64,000 nucleotides of DNA from Bradyrhizobium sp. cir1 (GTDB lineage: Bacteria > Pseudomonadota > Alphaproteobacteria > Rhizobiales > Xanthobacteraceae). Below are positions 35,544 to 44,419 of this stretch, one piece after another. Position 1 is the stretch's first letter, and the number at the start of each line of letters is the position of its first letter. Made by a program: the position numbers and the translations under genes. The notes below the pieces were generated by a model, which saw only the letters and a list, made by a program, of their open reading frames with translations, was not told where the DNA came from and searched no databases. The stretch lies in the NCBI RefSeq assembly GCF_014198245.1, contig NZ_JACIHE010000008.1, forward strand, positions 186,001-250,000, in the 5' to 3' direction.

Positions 35544-36523
35544 TCTCGAGACGTGGGCTTCTGGGAGGCGCCCTGCTGGCGGGGGTGTGCGCTGAGACTG
35601 GACCCGTATTTGGCCAGCCGACCGGCTGGCCGAGCAAGGTTATTCGCCTGATCGTTCCGTTTTCCGCCGGCGGCCCCAGCGACGCACACGCCCGCTATGT
35701 AGCGGCGGGCATCGCCGAAGTGCTCGGAGGGTCGGTTATCGTTGAGAACGTCGGCGGCGCCGCCGGCACAATCGGCATGATGCAGGTGGCGCGTGCCGCG
35801 CCCGACGGTTATACGATCGGGCTCGGCCACGTCGGCACGCAGGCGGTCAACCCGCATGTGCAGAAGAATATCCCCTACGACCCTTTCAAGGCCTTCGTTC
35901 CGGTCGCGCAACTGACCGAGTACAACAGCGTCCTTCTCATAAATCCCAACCTTCCCTACAAGACGCTCGCTGATCTTCTCGCCGCTGCGAAAGCAAAGCC
36001 CGAGACGATCACCTACGGCTCGGCGGGGCTGGGCTCGACCAACCACCTCGCCACGGAGCAGCTTGCCCGCGCGGCCGGGGTGAAGTTCGTTCACGTGCCC
36101 TACAAGGGATATGCTCCTGCGCGGACCGACCTGCTGGCGGGCAATATCGACTTCATGTTCGACGTGTGGGGCAGCAGCGCGGCCGACTTCATCAAGTCCG
36201 GCACGTTGCGCGCGCTTGCCTCCACGGCCCCCACTCTCGACAAGAGTCCCGAAAACATTCCCCTGATCTCCGAAATGTTTCCCGGATTCAAGGCGACGGG
36301 GTGGACGGGTATCTTTGCGCCGGCCGGCACGCCGCCGCAGATCGTCGCGCGGCTCAGCGATGCGATCGCGCGGACGCTCAACAAGCCTGACGCGCGATCG
36401 ACCTTTGAATCCTCCGGCTATCAAGTCGCCTACGCTTCGGGAGACGAACTCGGCGAGACGATGCGGAAGGACTATGCGGAACTCGGCGCGCTCATCAAGA
36501 CCCTCGACGTGGATTCGAATTGA
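35540..36523 (+). CDS. Tripartite tricarboxylate transporter receptor (TctC/Bug family)
   Basis: A 327-aa periplasmic binding protein with a Tat-like leader (MISRRGLLGGALLAG) and the Bug-family fold: VIRLIVPFSAGGPSDAHARYVA, GGAAGTIGMMQVARAAPDGYT and VPYKGYAPARTDLLAGNIDFMFD. The family binds carboxylates, often dicarboxylic or aromatic acids. No TctA or TctB membrane gene is in this operon or window, so it is an orphan receptor; such receptors may work with distant TctAB or act as sensors. The ATG overlaps the preceding stop. Confidence 0.92.
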   Translation: MISRRGLLGGALLAGVCAETGPVFGQPTGWPSKVIRLIVPFSAGGPSDAHARYVAAGIAEVLGGSVIVENVGGAAGTIGMMQVARAAPDGYTIGLGHVGTQAVNPHVQKNIPYDPFKAFVPVAQLTEYNSVLLINPNLPYKTLADLLAAAKAKPETITYGSAGLGSTNHLATEQLARAAGVKFVHVPYKGYAPARTDLLAGNIDFMFDVWGSSAADFIKSGTLRALASTAPTLDKSPENIPLISEMFPGFKATGWTGIFAPAGTPPQIVARLSDAIARTLNKPDARSTFESSGYQVAYASGDELGETMRKDYAELGALIKTLDVDSN

Positions 36524-36561
36524 GCGCGCCTCTCCAGGCGAACAGCAAGTGGAAGGCCCCA

Positions 36562-37368
36562 ATGCGTAAGACCAATCCTATTCGCTCCGACATTGCATGG
36601 AGCACGCCCGACCGGATAACGGTCCGTGGGAAAGATATCGCCAGCGAGATTCTCGGCCATATGAATCTCGGAGACATGGCCTTTCTCCAGTTGACGGGGA
36701 ACGGGCCGACCCCGGAGCAGTCGCGCGTGTTCAACGCCATGCTGATTACCCTTGTGGAGCATGGAATCACGCCGAGCGCCATCGTTGCGAGGATGACCTA
36801 TGCGGGTGCCCCGGAGTCGCTCCAGGCCGCCGTCGCCGCCGGGCTGTGCGGCCTCGGAACGGTGTTCGTCGGCAGTACCGAGGGCGCGGCTCGCATGCTC
36901 TACGAGGCCATTCAGGCCTCAGCGAACGCGTCGGACCTCGAGGCGATCGCCAGCGCCACGGTCGACGCATATCGTGCTCGGAAAGAGATCATTCCCGGGA
37001 TCGGCCACCCCTACCACAAACCCGTCGATCCGCGTGCACCGCGCCTGTTCGAGATCGCGGCCGAGAACGGGATGGCAGGACGCTATACGACACTCATGAA
37101 TCTGATCGCCCGCCAGGCCGAGGCCAAGTCGGGCAAGTCCCTGCCGGTGAACGCCACCGGCGCCATCGGCGCCATCTGTTGCGAGTTCGGCTTTCCCTGG
37201 AAAGTGGTGCGCGGCTTCGGGGTCATGGCGCGGGCCATCGGTCTCGTGGGCCACATACTCGAGGAATCTCAGCAGCCCATGGCCATGGAAATCCTTTGGC
37301 GAACCGAAGAGGAGGCCGCCCGGCACCTGCGGCCCACGTCGTCTTCCGCTGACGGGGTGACGTCATGA
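36562..37368 (+). CDS. Citryl-CoA lyase-like protein (citrate synthase superfamily)
   Basis: About 268 aa from the ATG at 36562, which has GGAAGG 5 nt upstream; a TTG at 36520 overlapping the previous stop would add 14 residues. It is shorter than citrate synthase (about 430 aa). It keeps the large-domain elements GIGHPYHKPVDPRAPRLFEIA (His and DPR of the active site) and VNATGAIGAICCEFGFPW. Members of this short class cleave or form citryl-CoA-like thioesters. In this pathway it may split a branched 3-hydroxy- or beta-keto-acyl-CoA. The reaction is inferred. Confidence 0.82.
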   Translation: MRKTNPIRSDIAWSTPDRITVRGKDIASEILGHMNLGDMAFLQLTGNGPTPEQSRVFNAMLITLVEHGITPSAIVARMTYAGAPESLQAAVAAGLCGLGTVFVGSTEGAARMLYEAIQASANASDLEAIASATVDAYRARKEIIPGIGHPYHKPVDPRAPRLFEIAAENGMAGRYTTLMNLIARQAEAKSGKSLPVNATGAIGAICCEFGFPWKVVRGFGVMARAIGLVGHILEESQQPMAMEILWRTEEEAARHLRPTSSSADGVTS

Positions 37369-38240
37369 TCGACTATTGGCGTGTGAAGAATTGGGAGTTC
37401 CCCGAGGTCGAGCACACATACTCGCAACGCGACACCATGCTCTATGCGCTGGGACTCGGATTGGGTGCCGAGCCGCTGAGCTCCGCGCACCTCGCCTTCG
37501 TGTACGAGCAGGGGGAAGAGCCGTTGCGCGCGGTGCCGAGCATGGCGTGCGTGCTCGCTTTGCCCGGCCAGTGGGTGCGGGACCCCGCGACAGGAATCGA
37601 CTGGATCCGGCTGGTCCATGGCGAGCAGAGGCTCGAAATCCTCAGACCAATTCCGTCAGAAGGCACCGTCGTCGGCCGCACGCGCGTGACGAGCGTCGTC
37701 GACAAGGGGGCAGGCAAGGGAGCGCTCATCCATACGGAACGTATGATTCATGATAAGGCCTCCGGGGCGCATCTCGCGACGGTCCAGGAGGTCCGCTTCT
37801 GTCGCGGCGACGGAGGCTACAGCGCCACAGGCCAGCCCAGCGATCAGCCGCTTCCCGCGCTGAAGGCAGTCCCGGACAGCCCGCCTGACGCCGTATGGCA
37901 AGTCGACACGCGGCGCGACATGGCGCTGATCTATCGGCTGTCGGGTGACTACAATCCGCTGCATGCGGATCCGAAGGTCGCCCGGATAGCAGGATATCAG
38001 CGTCCGATCCTCCATGGTCTGGCGACCTACGGACTAGCGTGCCGGGCGCTGCTGGAGACGTGCTGCGAAGGGCGTGTCGAGCGCCTGCGTGGCCTCGACA
38101 CCAGGTTCACGGCGCCCGTTCTTCCGGGCGATTCCATCGCGGTTCAAATGTGGCGCGTGGGGGAAGAAGTAGCGTTCCGCGCCATCGCCACCGAACGTGG
38201 AGTTGTGGTGCTCAATCACGGCAATGCCCGGCTTGGCTAG
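37365..38240 (+). CDS. MaoC/hydratase-2 type enoyl-CoA hydratase (double hot-dog)
   Basis: A 291-aa protein with two hot-dog domains, like the hydratase-2 unit of peroxisomal multifunctional enzyme type 2. The first half (residues 1-140) is the degenerate N-terminal hot-dog. The second carries the R-specific hydratase motif YRLSGDYNPLHADPKVA, followed by GYQRPILHGL. It would hydrate a trans-2-enoyl-CoA to the (3R)-hydroxyacyl-CoA. The following SDR resembles the dehydrogenase unit of the same eukaryotic enzyme, so together they form an R-specific beta-oxidation pair. Confidence 0.9.
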   Translation: MIDYWRVKNWEFPEVEHTYSQRDTMLYALGLGLGAEPLSSAHLAFVYEQGEEPLRAVPSMACVLALPGQWVRDPATGIDWIRLVHGEQRLEILRPIPSEGTVVGRTRVTSVVDKGAGKGALIHTERMIHDKASGAHLATVQEVRFCRGDGGYSATGQPSDQPLPALKAVPDSPPDAVWQVDTRRDMALIYRLSGDYNPLHADPKVARIAGYQRPILHGLATYGLACRALLETCCEGRVERLRGLDTRFTAPVLPGDSIAVQMWRVGEEVAFRAIATERGVVVLNHGNARLG

Positions 38241-38416
38241 AGCCGCGCCCGAAAGCGGACGATTTCAGCAATCACGCCGGTTCAGTCCGATCCGGCCAGC
38301 CGGGGGAAAGGCCGCCTTGCCCCAGGCGTTTTGAAGCACTGGGCGGCGATCCATTGATTGGGGACGTACCGTACGAAAGGCGGCGAGGTCCGACGAACAA
38401 CCGAGAGAGCGAAAAC

Positions 38417-39337
38417 ATGACGAGTGAGGTGCGGCTGGACGGCAAGGTCGTGATTGTGACCGGAGCCGGCGGAGGAATCGGGCGCTCCATCGCCCTGCTG
38501 ATGGGGGCACGCGGAGCGAAGGTGGTCGTCAACGACATCGGCGCATCGGTCAGCGGCGAGGGGGCCGACGAGGGCCCGGCCCAGTCGGTGGCGGCAGAGA
38601 TCAGAGCGGCCGGTGGGCAGGCTGTGGCAAATACCGACAGCGTCGCGGAGGCCGTCTCTGCCAGCCGGATCATCGTGCAGGCTCTCGACACCTTCGGAAG
38701 GATAGACTGCGTCGTTAACAACGCGGGTATTCTGAGGGACAGATATTTTTACAAGATGAGCCCGGAAGAGTGGAGTGCCGTAATCAAAGTGCATCTCTAT
38801 GGCGCCTTCCATGTGAGTCGGGCGGCTGCTCCGCACATGCGGGAACAGCAGAGCGGTGCCTTCGTGCACATGACGTCCACGTCCGGCCTGATCGGCAACT
38901 ACGGCCAATCGAACTATGCCGCGGCGAAGATGGGCGTCGTCGGCCTGTCGAAGATCATCGCGCTCGACATGCAGAAGTTCAACGTGCGGTCCAACTGCAT
39001 ATCACCATTCGCCTGGAGCCGTATGGTCGGCGCCATTCCTACCGATACGCCCGAGCAGCAGGCGCGCGTGGAAAAGGTCAAGCAGATGACCCCCGACAAG
39101 ATTGCGCCGCTTGCCGTCTATCTCGGCAGCGACAGAGCCGCCGCGGTGAACGGGCAGATCTTTGTCGTACGCAACAACGAGATCATGCTCATGTCCCAAC
39201 CGCGGCCGCTGCGCTCGGTCCAGAGGACGGAAGGATGGACGCCCGAGACCATCGCAGATCACGCGATGCCCGCGATGCGCGCGTCGTTCTTCGGGCTCGA
39301 CCGCTCCAGCGACGTGTTCTGCTGGGACCCCGTGTAA
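38417..39337 (+). CDS. SDR oxidoreductase, (3R)-hydroxyacyl-CoA dehydrogenase-like
   Basis: A 306-aa classical-type SDR with an SD GAGAGAG before the ATG at 38417. The NAD loop is TGAGGGIGRSIA, the NNAG motif is VVNNAGILRD, and the catalytic Tyr/Lys are in SNYAAAKMGVVG. The opening LDGKVVIVTGAGGGIGR and VVVNDIGAS is the style of the dehydrogenase unit of peroxisomal MFE-2. It follows the hydratase after a 176-bp gap. It would oxidise the (3R)-hydroxyacyl-CoA to the 3-keto form. Last gene of the first LacI-controlled operon. Confidence 0.9.
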   Translation: MTSEVRLDGKVVIVTGAGGGIGRSIALLMGARGAKVVVNDIGASVSGEGADEGPAQSVAAEIRAAGGQAVANTDSVAEAVSASRIIVQALDTFGRIDCVVNNAGILRDRYFYKMSPEEWSAVIKVHLYGAFHVSRAAAPHMREQQSGAFVHMTSTSGLIGNYGQSNYAAAKMGVVGLSKIIALDMQKFNVRSNCISPFAWSRMVGAIPTDTPEQQARVEKVKQMTPDKIAPLAVYLGSDRAAAVNGQIFVVRNNEIMLMSQPRPLRSVQRTEGWTPETIADHAMPAMRASFFGLDRSSDVFCWDPV

Positions 39338-39526
39338 GACGACCGGACGTGCAATCGGCGGCCGCGCCAACCTTAAGGCCGGTCACCGATTGATCGGCTA
39401 GTTCTGAGTGGCCTCGGCAAACGGCGTGGCCTTCTTCTGCGAGCACGGTGTGACCTTCACAGGAGGGATCGGCTGCTCTGTGGCTCGCTGGACGAAGTTT
39501 GGTCCTGTGTAAAATCTCCAAATCGA

Positions 39527-39542
39527 AATGAATCGTTTCATT
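39527..39542. promoter_or_regulatory. LacI-type operator candidate B
   Basis: AATGAATCGTTTCATT is a 16-bp palindrome with one mismatched pair and a central CG. Its last two bases start the TTGACT -35 box. It resembles sites A and C. Confidence 0.62.
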
Positions 39543-39569
39543 GACTTACGACGGCGTGGGGTGCATAAG
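39541..39569 (+). promoter_or_regulatory. Candidate promoter of the Liv-type transport/CoA operon
   Basis: TTGACT (39541-39546), 17-bp spacer and CATAAG (39564-39569), 164 bp upstream of the first ATG. Operator B touches the -35 box. Confidence 0.5.
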
Positions 39570-39704
39570 CCTGTAATAAGAAACGCCCCGGCAGCAGGAC
39601 CCGGCTAGAGTATTCGCGAAATTTTCCGAGAAACAGCTTATGAGGGGCTTCTCGGTGACCGTGCGCGGAGCTCAAGTTGCGCAACCCGCTTACGACTTAG
39701 AACA

Positions 39705-39718
39705 ATGAAACGATCTAT
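39705..39718. promoter_or_regulatory. LacI-type operator candidate C (imperfect)
   Basis: ATGAAACGATCTAT has a left half identical to site A but a weaker right half. It lies just before the ribosome-binding site and 177 bp from site B, a distance at which a LacI tetramer could loop DNA. Confidence 0.4.
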
Positions 39719-39732
39719 ATGGGAGGGACATA

Positions 39733-40920
39733 ATGAAGATCACACGTCGTGATTTCGCGATGGCTGGGGCGGCGTTGGCCGCGCTGGGCACGTTAGCCGG
39801 CAGCGCTGCAGCTGCCGGGATCCAAGAGCTCAAGATCGGCGTTGTCGGCGTGCTGTCCGGGCCCGCGGCGCAGTGGGGCCTGGCACTCAAAGGCGCGGTG
39901 GAGTTCGTGGCCGCCGAGGCAAATCGCGATGGCCTGATCAAGATCGACGGCGCTCCCTGCCAGGTCAGCGTTGTGGCCATCGACAGCAAGTATACGGCGG
40001 AAGGCGGAGCGGCAGCGGCGAATGCGCTGGCAGGTCAGGGGGTGAAGTTCATCATCGGCGCAATCGGCTCGCCCGAGCTGACCGGGGTCAAGCCGATCGC
40101 CAAGCGGAACTCGATGCTGGTATTGGCCAGCAGCTACGCCAAGGATGCGATTGGACCGCAATGGCCGCTGGTCTTCCACGTGGGACCGGGGCCGTCCGGC
40201 TGGGCTGATCCGATTATCAAGATCGCTAAGCAGAAGTTCGGAATGAAGAGCGTCGTGTTGGTTGCGCCGAACGATCAAGGCGGGACGGATATCGTTCCGG
40301 TCGAGGCCGAGGCCTACAAGAAGAACGGTATCGCGGCCACCGAGGAATACTATCAGCGTGGCACGACCAACTTTGCGCCGCTTGTGACGCGCATCATGAA
40401 CGAGAAGCCGGAGGCGGTTGATCTTGCCTCTTCGCCGACCGGGGACGCTGGCATCCTGGTCAAGCAATTGCGCCAAGCGGGTTTCGAGGGACCGATCGGG
40501 CGGCTCGGAGGGCCGGGTTATAGCGAGATTTCGCGGGTCGCCGGCGGAGACTCCGTTCTCAAGAATTTCTATTGGTACGAGCCCATCGTCGTCGACGAAA
40601 AGGCTCAGATGATCGCCGACGATTACAAGAAGATGATGGGCGCGGACCGGCCCGAAAACAACCTCTTCTTCCAGTGGGCGGCTGGTGTCCGGATGGTGCT
40701 GAAGGCGATCGCCAAGGCTGGGACGATCACCGATACGGCGAAGGTGGCAGAGGCATTGCGCTCCCTGCCGGTGACGGATCCGAACATCGGGACGGGCCAC
40801 TGGATCGGGCAGGAGTTCTTCGGCGTCAATCAGGAACTGTCCTTTCCGTTCGGCGTGGGTCTCATCACCGACGGCCAGCTGCAGCCGATCACACGCGTCG
40901 AAGCAGCCACCGGAAAATAG
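39733..40920 (+). CDS. Branched-chain amino acid-type ABC transporter binding protein (LivJ class)
   Basis: A 395-aa periplasmic binding protein with a signal peptide (KITRRDFAMAGAALAALG, cleavage near residue 30) and an ideal SD. LKIGVVGVLSGPAAQWGLALKGAVEFVAAEANRDG is the standard first strand-helix of the family, and PEAVDLASSPTGDAGILVKQLRQAGFEGPIG the later lobe. LivJ-class proteins in catabolic operons often bind aromatic or dicarboxylic acids rather than leucine. First gene of the second LacI-controlled operon, followed by all four other transporter subunits. Confidence 0.92.
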   Translation: MKITRRDFAMAGAALAALGTLAGSAAAAGIQELKIGVVGVLSGPAAQWGLALKGAVEFVAAEANRDGLIKIDGAPCQVSVVAIDSKYTAEGGAAAANALAGQGVKFIIGAIGSPELTGVKPIAKRNSMLVLASSYAKDAIGPQWPLVFHVGPGPSGWADPIIKIAKQKFGMKSVVLVAPNDQGGTDIVPVEAEAYKKNGIAATEEYYQRGTTNFAPLVTRIMNEKPEAVDLASSPTGDAGILVKQLRQAGFEGPIGRLGGPGYSEISRVAGGDSVLKNFYWYEPIVVDEKAQMIADDYKKMMGADRPENNLFFQWAAGVRMVLKAIAKAGTITDTAKVAEALRSLPVTDPNIGTGHWIGQEFFGVNQELSFPFGVGLITDGQLQPITRVEAATGK

Positions 40921-40932
40921 CGAGCCCTATCC

Positions 40933-41799
40933 GTGGAAGGCATCGTCGCCACCATCCTCATCGGTGTCAGCCTGGGGGCGCAGTACGCGCTACTCGCTCT
41001 CGGCTTCACCCTGATCTTCGGCATTCTCGGCGTGGTCAACTTCGCTCACGGCGGCTTCTACGTCCTCGGCGGGTATCTCGCGTACGCGTCAATGGCGTTC
41101 CTGGGCACACCATATCTGATCGCCGTGATCCTTGCGGCGCTGGGTACAGCCGCGCTCGGATACCTGTTCGAGCGCTTCCTGCTTGATCGACTCGTCGACG
41201 ACCACCTGTCGACGCTCATGCTGACGCTCGGATTGTACTTGATGATGTCGAGCAGCCTCCTTGCCGTTTTCGGGCCGCAGTCGCCTGCGTTCACCTTTCC
41301 CTTGACCGGCGTCCTGCGCTGGCACGGGTTCTTCATCCCCATCGAGAACCTTGTGGTTCTTGTCGTATGCCTGGTCGGCATATCCTCGGTGTACGCGCTG
41401 ATTTATCGCAGCGACTTCGGCCGCGCGCTTCGTGCTCTCGCCGATGATCGGGCCGTGGCGACCGCCCAGGGCCTTCGGCCGAAGCTGTTGTTTCCCGCGG
41501 CGTTTGCGCTGGCGACCGGACTTGCGGGACTCACAGGCGCGTTGGTCACGCCGATACTTTCGCTCGCGCCTCACGTTGGCGATCCCGTGCTGGCGACTTC
41601 ATTCCTGATCGTGATCCTCGGCGGTCTCGGCAGCATCGGAGGTGCGACCGCCGCGGCGTTCATCGTGGGGATGGTGGAGGCGTTCTCGGCCGTCTACCTC
41701 GGGGGGTCAAAGGGCGCCTTGGTGCTGTTCGTACTCGTGCTTCTCATGCTGGTGGTGAAGCCCTCGGGTCTGTTCGGTCAGCGTGTGCGTGGAGCCTGA
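40933..41799 (+). CDS. Liv-type ABC permease (LivH class)
   Basis: A 288-aa permease from a GTG at 40933 with about eight hydrophobic segments and the family stretches GAQYALLALGFTLIFGILGVVNFAHGGFY and SLAPHVGDPVLATSFLIVILGGLGSIGGA. It starts 12 bp after the binding protein and ends 3 bp before the second permease. It forms the membrane channel with the next gene. Confidence 0.93.
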   Translation: MEGIVATILIGVSLGAQYALLALGFTLIFGILGVVNFAHGGFYVLGGYLAYASMAFLGTPYLIAVILAALGTAALGYLFERFLLDRLVDDHLSTLMLTLGLYLMMSSSLLAVFGPQSPAFTFPLTGVLRWHGFFIPIENLVVLVVCLVGISSVYALIYRSDFGRALRALADDRAVATAQGLRPKLLFPAAFALATGLAGLTGALVTPILSLAPHVGDPVLATSFLIVILGGLGSIGGATAAAFIVGMVEAFSAVYLGGSKGALVLFVLVLLMLVVKPSGLFGQRVRGA

Positions 41800-41802
41800 G
41801 TC

Positions 41803-42837
41803 ATGCTGATTTCAAGTCAAGAAGCCGCACCAGCTGGCGTGCTTGCGGCTGCGGCGAGCATCGCGGCTATCGCGCTCGCCTTCGTCGTTCCGTGGAGCAC
41901 CGAGAATCCGGCGATCTACTCGCTGGTGGATCAGATTCTCATCGCCGTCACGGCAGCATTCAGCGTCTTCATCATGCTGCGCATGAATCTCATGACGTTC
42001 GCCGTTCCGACCTTCATGGCAATCGGGGCGTACACCTCCGCCCTCCTGGGACTTCGCCACGGGGTGACCGATGTCCTGATCCTGGGGGCGTGCAGCTTCC
42101 TTGTGCCTATGCTGTTCGCGCTTCCGCTCGGTGCGCTGGTGCTCCGTCTGTCCGGTGTCTATTTCGTCCTGGTCACCTTCGTTCTGACCGAGATTACTCA
42201 ACTCGTCCTGTTCGAGACCCCGGGCTTGACCGGCGGATCGAACGGTCTTGTCGGTATGCCGGCGGTGACGCTCTTCGGTTTCGAGCTCGGCGACAACAAG
42301 GGCGTCCTCCTTGTCACGATCGGTCTCGCGCTCGCCGGAGCGCTGATAACGTCGGCCGTGACTCTCGGTCTGCATCAGCATTTCGCGGCCATCGAGGAGA
42401 ATGAACTGCTCGCGCAAAGTCTCGGGCTTGTGGTGTGGCACTACAAGTCGTTCGGCTTTGCGGTTGCCGCAGGAGTGGCCGGACTGGCAGGTTTCGCCCT
42501 GGCCAATATGCTGCTGACGGCGCATCCGACGTCATTCAGTCCGCTATCATCGGTAAACTACATCGCCTACGTGATCATAGGCGGTAAGGGCAACATGCTC
42601 GGTCCGGTCGTCGGCGCAATCCTGCTGGTATGGGCCGGAGACATGTTTGCGTTCCGCGGCGAGTATTCACAGTTCCTGTTCGGCTCACTGATCGTTGTAG
42701 CGGTCCTCGTCGCGCGAGAAGGCATTCTCGGCACTCTGCAACGAGTCTTGCAGCCATTGATCTCCTTGGACACTCGCCGGCCGCTGCACACAGCGTCGAC
42801 GATACCGACTTCGACCGCTACGGAGTCGCGACCATGA
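41803..42837 (+). CDS. Liv-type ABC permease (LivM class)
   Basis: A 344-aa permease with about ten helices and the LivM landmarks SGVYFVLVTFVLTEITQLV, GGSNGLVGMP, and VIIGGKGNMLGPVVGAILLVW near the end. Its stop overlaps the ATG of the next reading frame at 42834. Together with the preceding permease it makes the heterodimeric channel. Confidence 0.93.
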   Translation: MLISSQEAAPAGVLAAAASIAAIALAFVVPWSTENPAIYSLVDQILIAVTAAFSVFIMLRMNLMTFAVPTFMAIGAYTSALLGLRHGVTDVLILGACSFLVPMLFALPLGALVLRLSGVYFVLVTFVLTEITQLVLFETPGLTGGSNGLVGMPAVTLFGFELGDNKGVLLVTIGLALAGALITSAVTLGLHQHFAAIEENELLAQSLGLVVWHYKSFGFAVAAGVAGLAGFALANMLLTAHPTSFSPLSSVNYIAYVIIGGKGNMLGPVVGAILLVWAGDMFAFRGEYSQFLFGSLIVVAVLVAREGILGTLQRVLQPLISLDTRRPLHTASTIPTSTATESRP

Positions 42838-43727
42838 GCTTCGCAAGTGGATCGCCGAAGAGTGAGGAAGTCGCCGATTGGACAGGGCGCGGAACCCCGG
42901 TTTGCGACCTCGGGAGCCTCAGCCCCGGCGATTTGCACGGCGTTATGGGTCCCCGAAACATCGAAAGGACGACCGTGCCGTCCCCCGAAGACGGCATGGG
43001 TGCCGGGCTGAGAGTGGAAGGCATTCGGAAGAGCTTTGGTGGACTTCATGTGTTCAGCGACGTGAGCTTCACCGTCGCTCCAGGCGAAGTGCTGGGCATT
43101 ATCGGGCCGAATGGCGCCGGCAAGACGACGCTCATCAACGTCGCTTGCGGAATGCTGCGGCCAAGCGCCGGACGAGTTCTGCTCGAGGATGAAGACATAA
43201 CCGGGAGGCCGATACACGCAACCAGTCGCCGCGGTGTCATCCGGAGTTTCCAGCAGACGAATACGTTTCGGAACGCGACGGTCCGCGAAAATATCTCCCG
43301 CGCGGTGCGGTTCAGTCGGAGCGAGAGCAACGCTTGGAAAAAGATCTCTCCGTTGGTCGAGGCGTTCGGGCTCGAGCCCTATCTCGCCGTGCAGAGCGAC
43401 AAGCTGCCCTACGGTTTGCAGAAGATGCTCGGACTGATTCTGGTCTGCGCAGCGAGTCCGAAAGTGCTGCTTCTCGATGAGCCGGCGGCCGGGCTGGAGC
43501 GCCGGGAGCGCCCGAGGATCGACGTCTTCGTCGATCACGTGAGGCGTGAGTTCGGTTGCGCAGTCGTGATCGTCGAGCACGACATGGAGCTGGTGCGCAG
43601 GCTCTGTCCGAGGATCCTCGTGCTCGATTCCGGGCGGGTGCTGGCCGAAGGCGATCCGGCGGAGGTGCTTTCTCGAAAGGATGTCATTGACGCCTATCTC
43701 GGAGCGGTCGACGAGGAGGCGCGTTGA
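42834..43727 (+). CDS. Liv-type ABC ATPase (LivG class)
   Basis: A 297-aa reading frame. The ABC domain begins only near residue 57 (LRVEGIRKSFGG); the first 55 residues are low-similarity sequence. A GTG at 42975 with AAAGGA 5 nt upstream is an alternative start that would remove 47 residues. Walker A GPNGAGKTT and Walker B LLLDEPAAGLE are intact. The signature motif is unusual: LPYGLQKMLGLILVC where relatives have an LSYGQQR-like sequence, and the Walker B region reads GLERRERPRID rather than the usual glycine-rich run. It pairs with the next ATPase. Confidence 0.88.
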   Translation: MSFASGSPKSEEVADWTGRGTPVCDLGSLSPGDLHGVMGPRNIERTTVPSPEDGMGAGLRVEGIRKSFGGLHVFSDVSFTVAPGEVLGIIGPNGAGKTTLINVACGMLRPSAGRVLLEDEDITGRPIHATSRRGVIRSFQQTNTFRNATVRENISRAVRFSRSESNAWKKISPLVEAFGLEPYLAVQSDKLPYGLQKMLGLILVCAASPKVLLLDEPAAGLERRERPRIDVFVDHVRREFGCAVVIVEHDMELVRRLCPRILVLDSGRVLAEGDPAEVLSRKDVIDAYLGAVDEEAR

Positions 43728-44419
43728 TGCTGACGGTCCGGAACCTCGAGTTGCACTACGGCGGCATCGCCGCGCTACGCGGCATATCGATCGACGTGCA
43801 ACAAGGGGAGACGATTCTATTGGTCGGCGCCAACGGAGCCGGCAAGTCGAGCCTCATCAATGCCGTGATCGGTCTCGTCGCTCCCTCGCAAGGAGCTATG
43901 AGTTTCGACGGCAAGGATATCACTCGTCTTTCATGCGATGCCCGCGCCCGGGCCGGCATCGGCTATTCTCCCGAGGGGCGCCGTGTGTTTCCCACCATGT
44001 CGGTGCGCGACAATGTTCTAAGCGGCGCCTGCGGGCGCGGCGCGGTGATGCAGCGCGACGCCTGGCAATGGCTCTGCAGCATCTTCCCGCTGCTGAGCGA
44101 CCGCTCCGAGCAGCCGGCTGGTCAGCTGTCGGGGGGGCAACAGCAGGTTGTCGCGATCGCCCGGGCGATGGCTTCATGTCCGAAGCTCCTGCTGCTGGAT
44201 GAGCCTTTCCTCGGGCTTGCACCGGTCTGGATCGCGCGGATCAGCGAGGCCATCCGGCACATGCAGTCGCGGGGGACGACCATCCTGATGACAGAGCAGA
44301 TGGCTCGTCCGGCGCTGAAGCTCGCGACCCGCGGTTACGTCGTACGCGGCGGCGAGATACGACGCGGCGGCAGCGTCGAGGAAATCCGCGAAGTCGCTCT
44401 TGCGGAGGAGTACCTTTAA
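43727..44419 (+). CDS. Liv-type ABC ATPase (LivF class)
   Basis: A 230-aa ATPase with GAGGAGG upstream of the ATG at 43727. Walker A GANGAGKSS, signature LSGGQQQVVAIARAM and Walker B LLLDEPFLGLAP are intact, and the family ending VALAEEYL is present. Stop and next start overlap as TAATG (44417-44421), coupling transport to the CoA-transferase. Confidence 0.93.
   Translation: MLTVRNLELHYGGIAALRGISIDVQQGETILLVGANGAGKSSLINAVIGLVAPSQGAMSFDGKDITRLSCDARARAGIGYSPEGRRVFPTMSVRDNVLSGACGRGAVMQRDAWQWLCSIFPLLSDRSEQPAGQLSGGQQQVVAIARAMASCPKLLLLDEPFLGLAPVWIARISEAIRHMQSRGTTILMTEQMARPALKLATRGYVVRGGEIRRGGSVEEIREVALAEEYL

Larger units (their letters stand above)
39338..39732. other. Regulatory intergenic region before the Liv-type operon
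   Basis: No gene in 395 bases. It contains LacI-type sites B (39527-39542) and C (39705-39718), a promoter candidate (39541-39569) directly next to site B and an SD GGGAGGG at 39721. The rest shows no clear signal. Confidence 0.6.
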
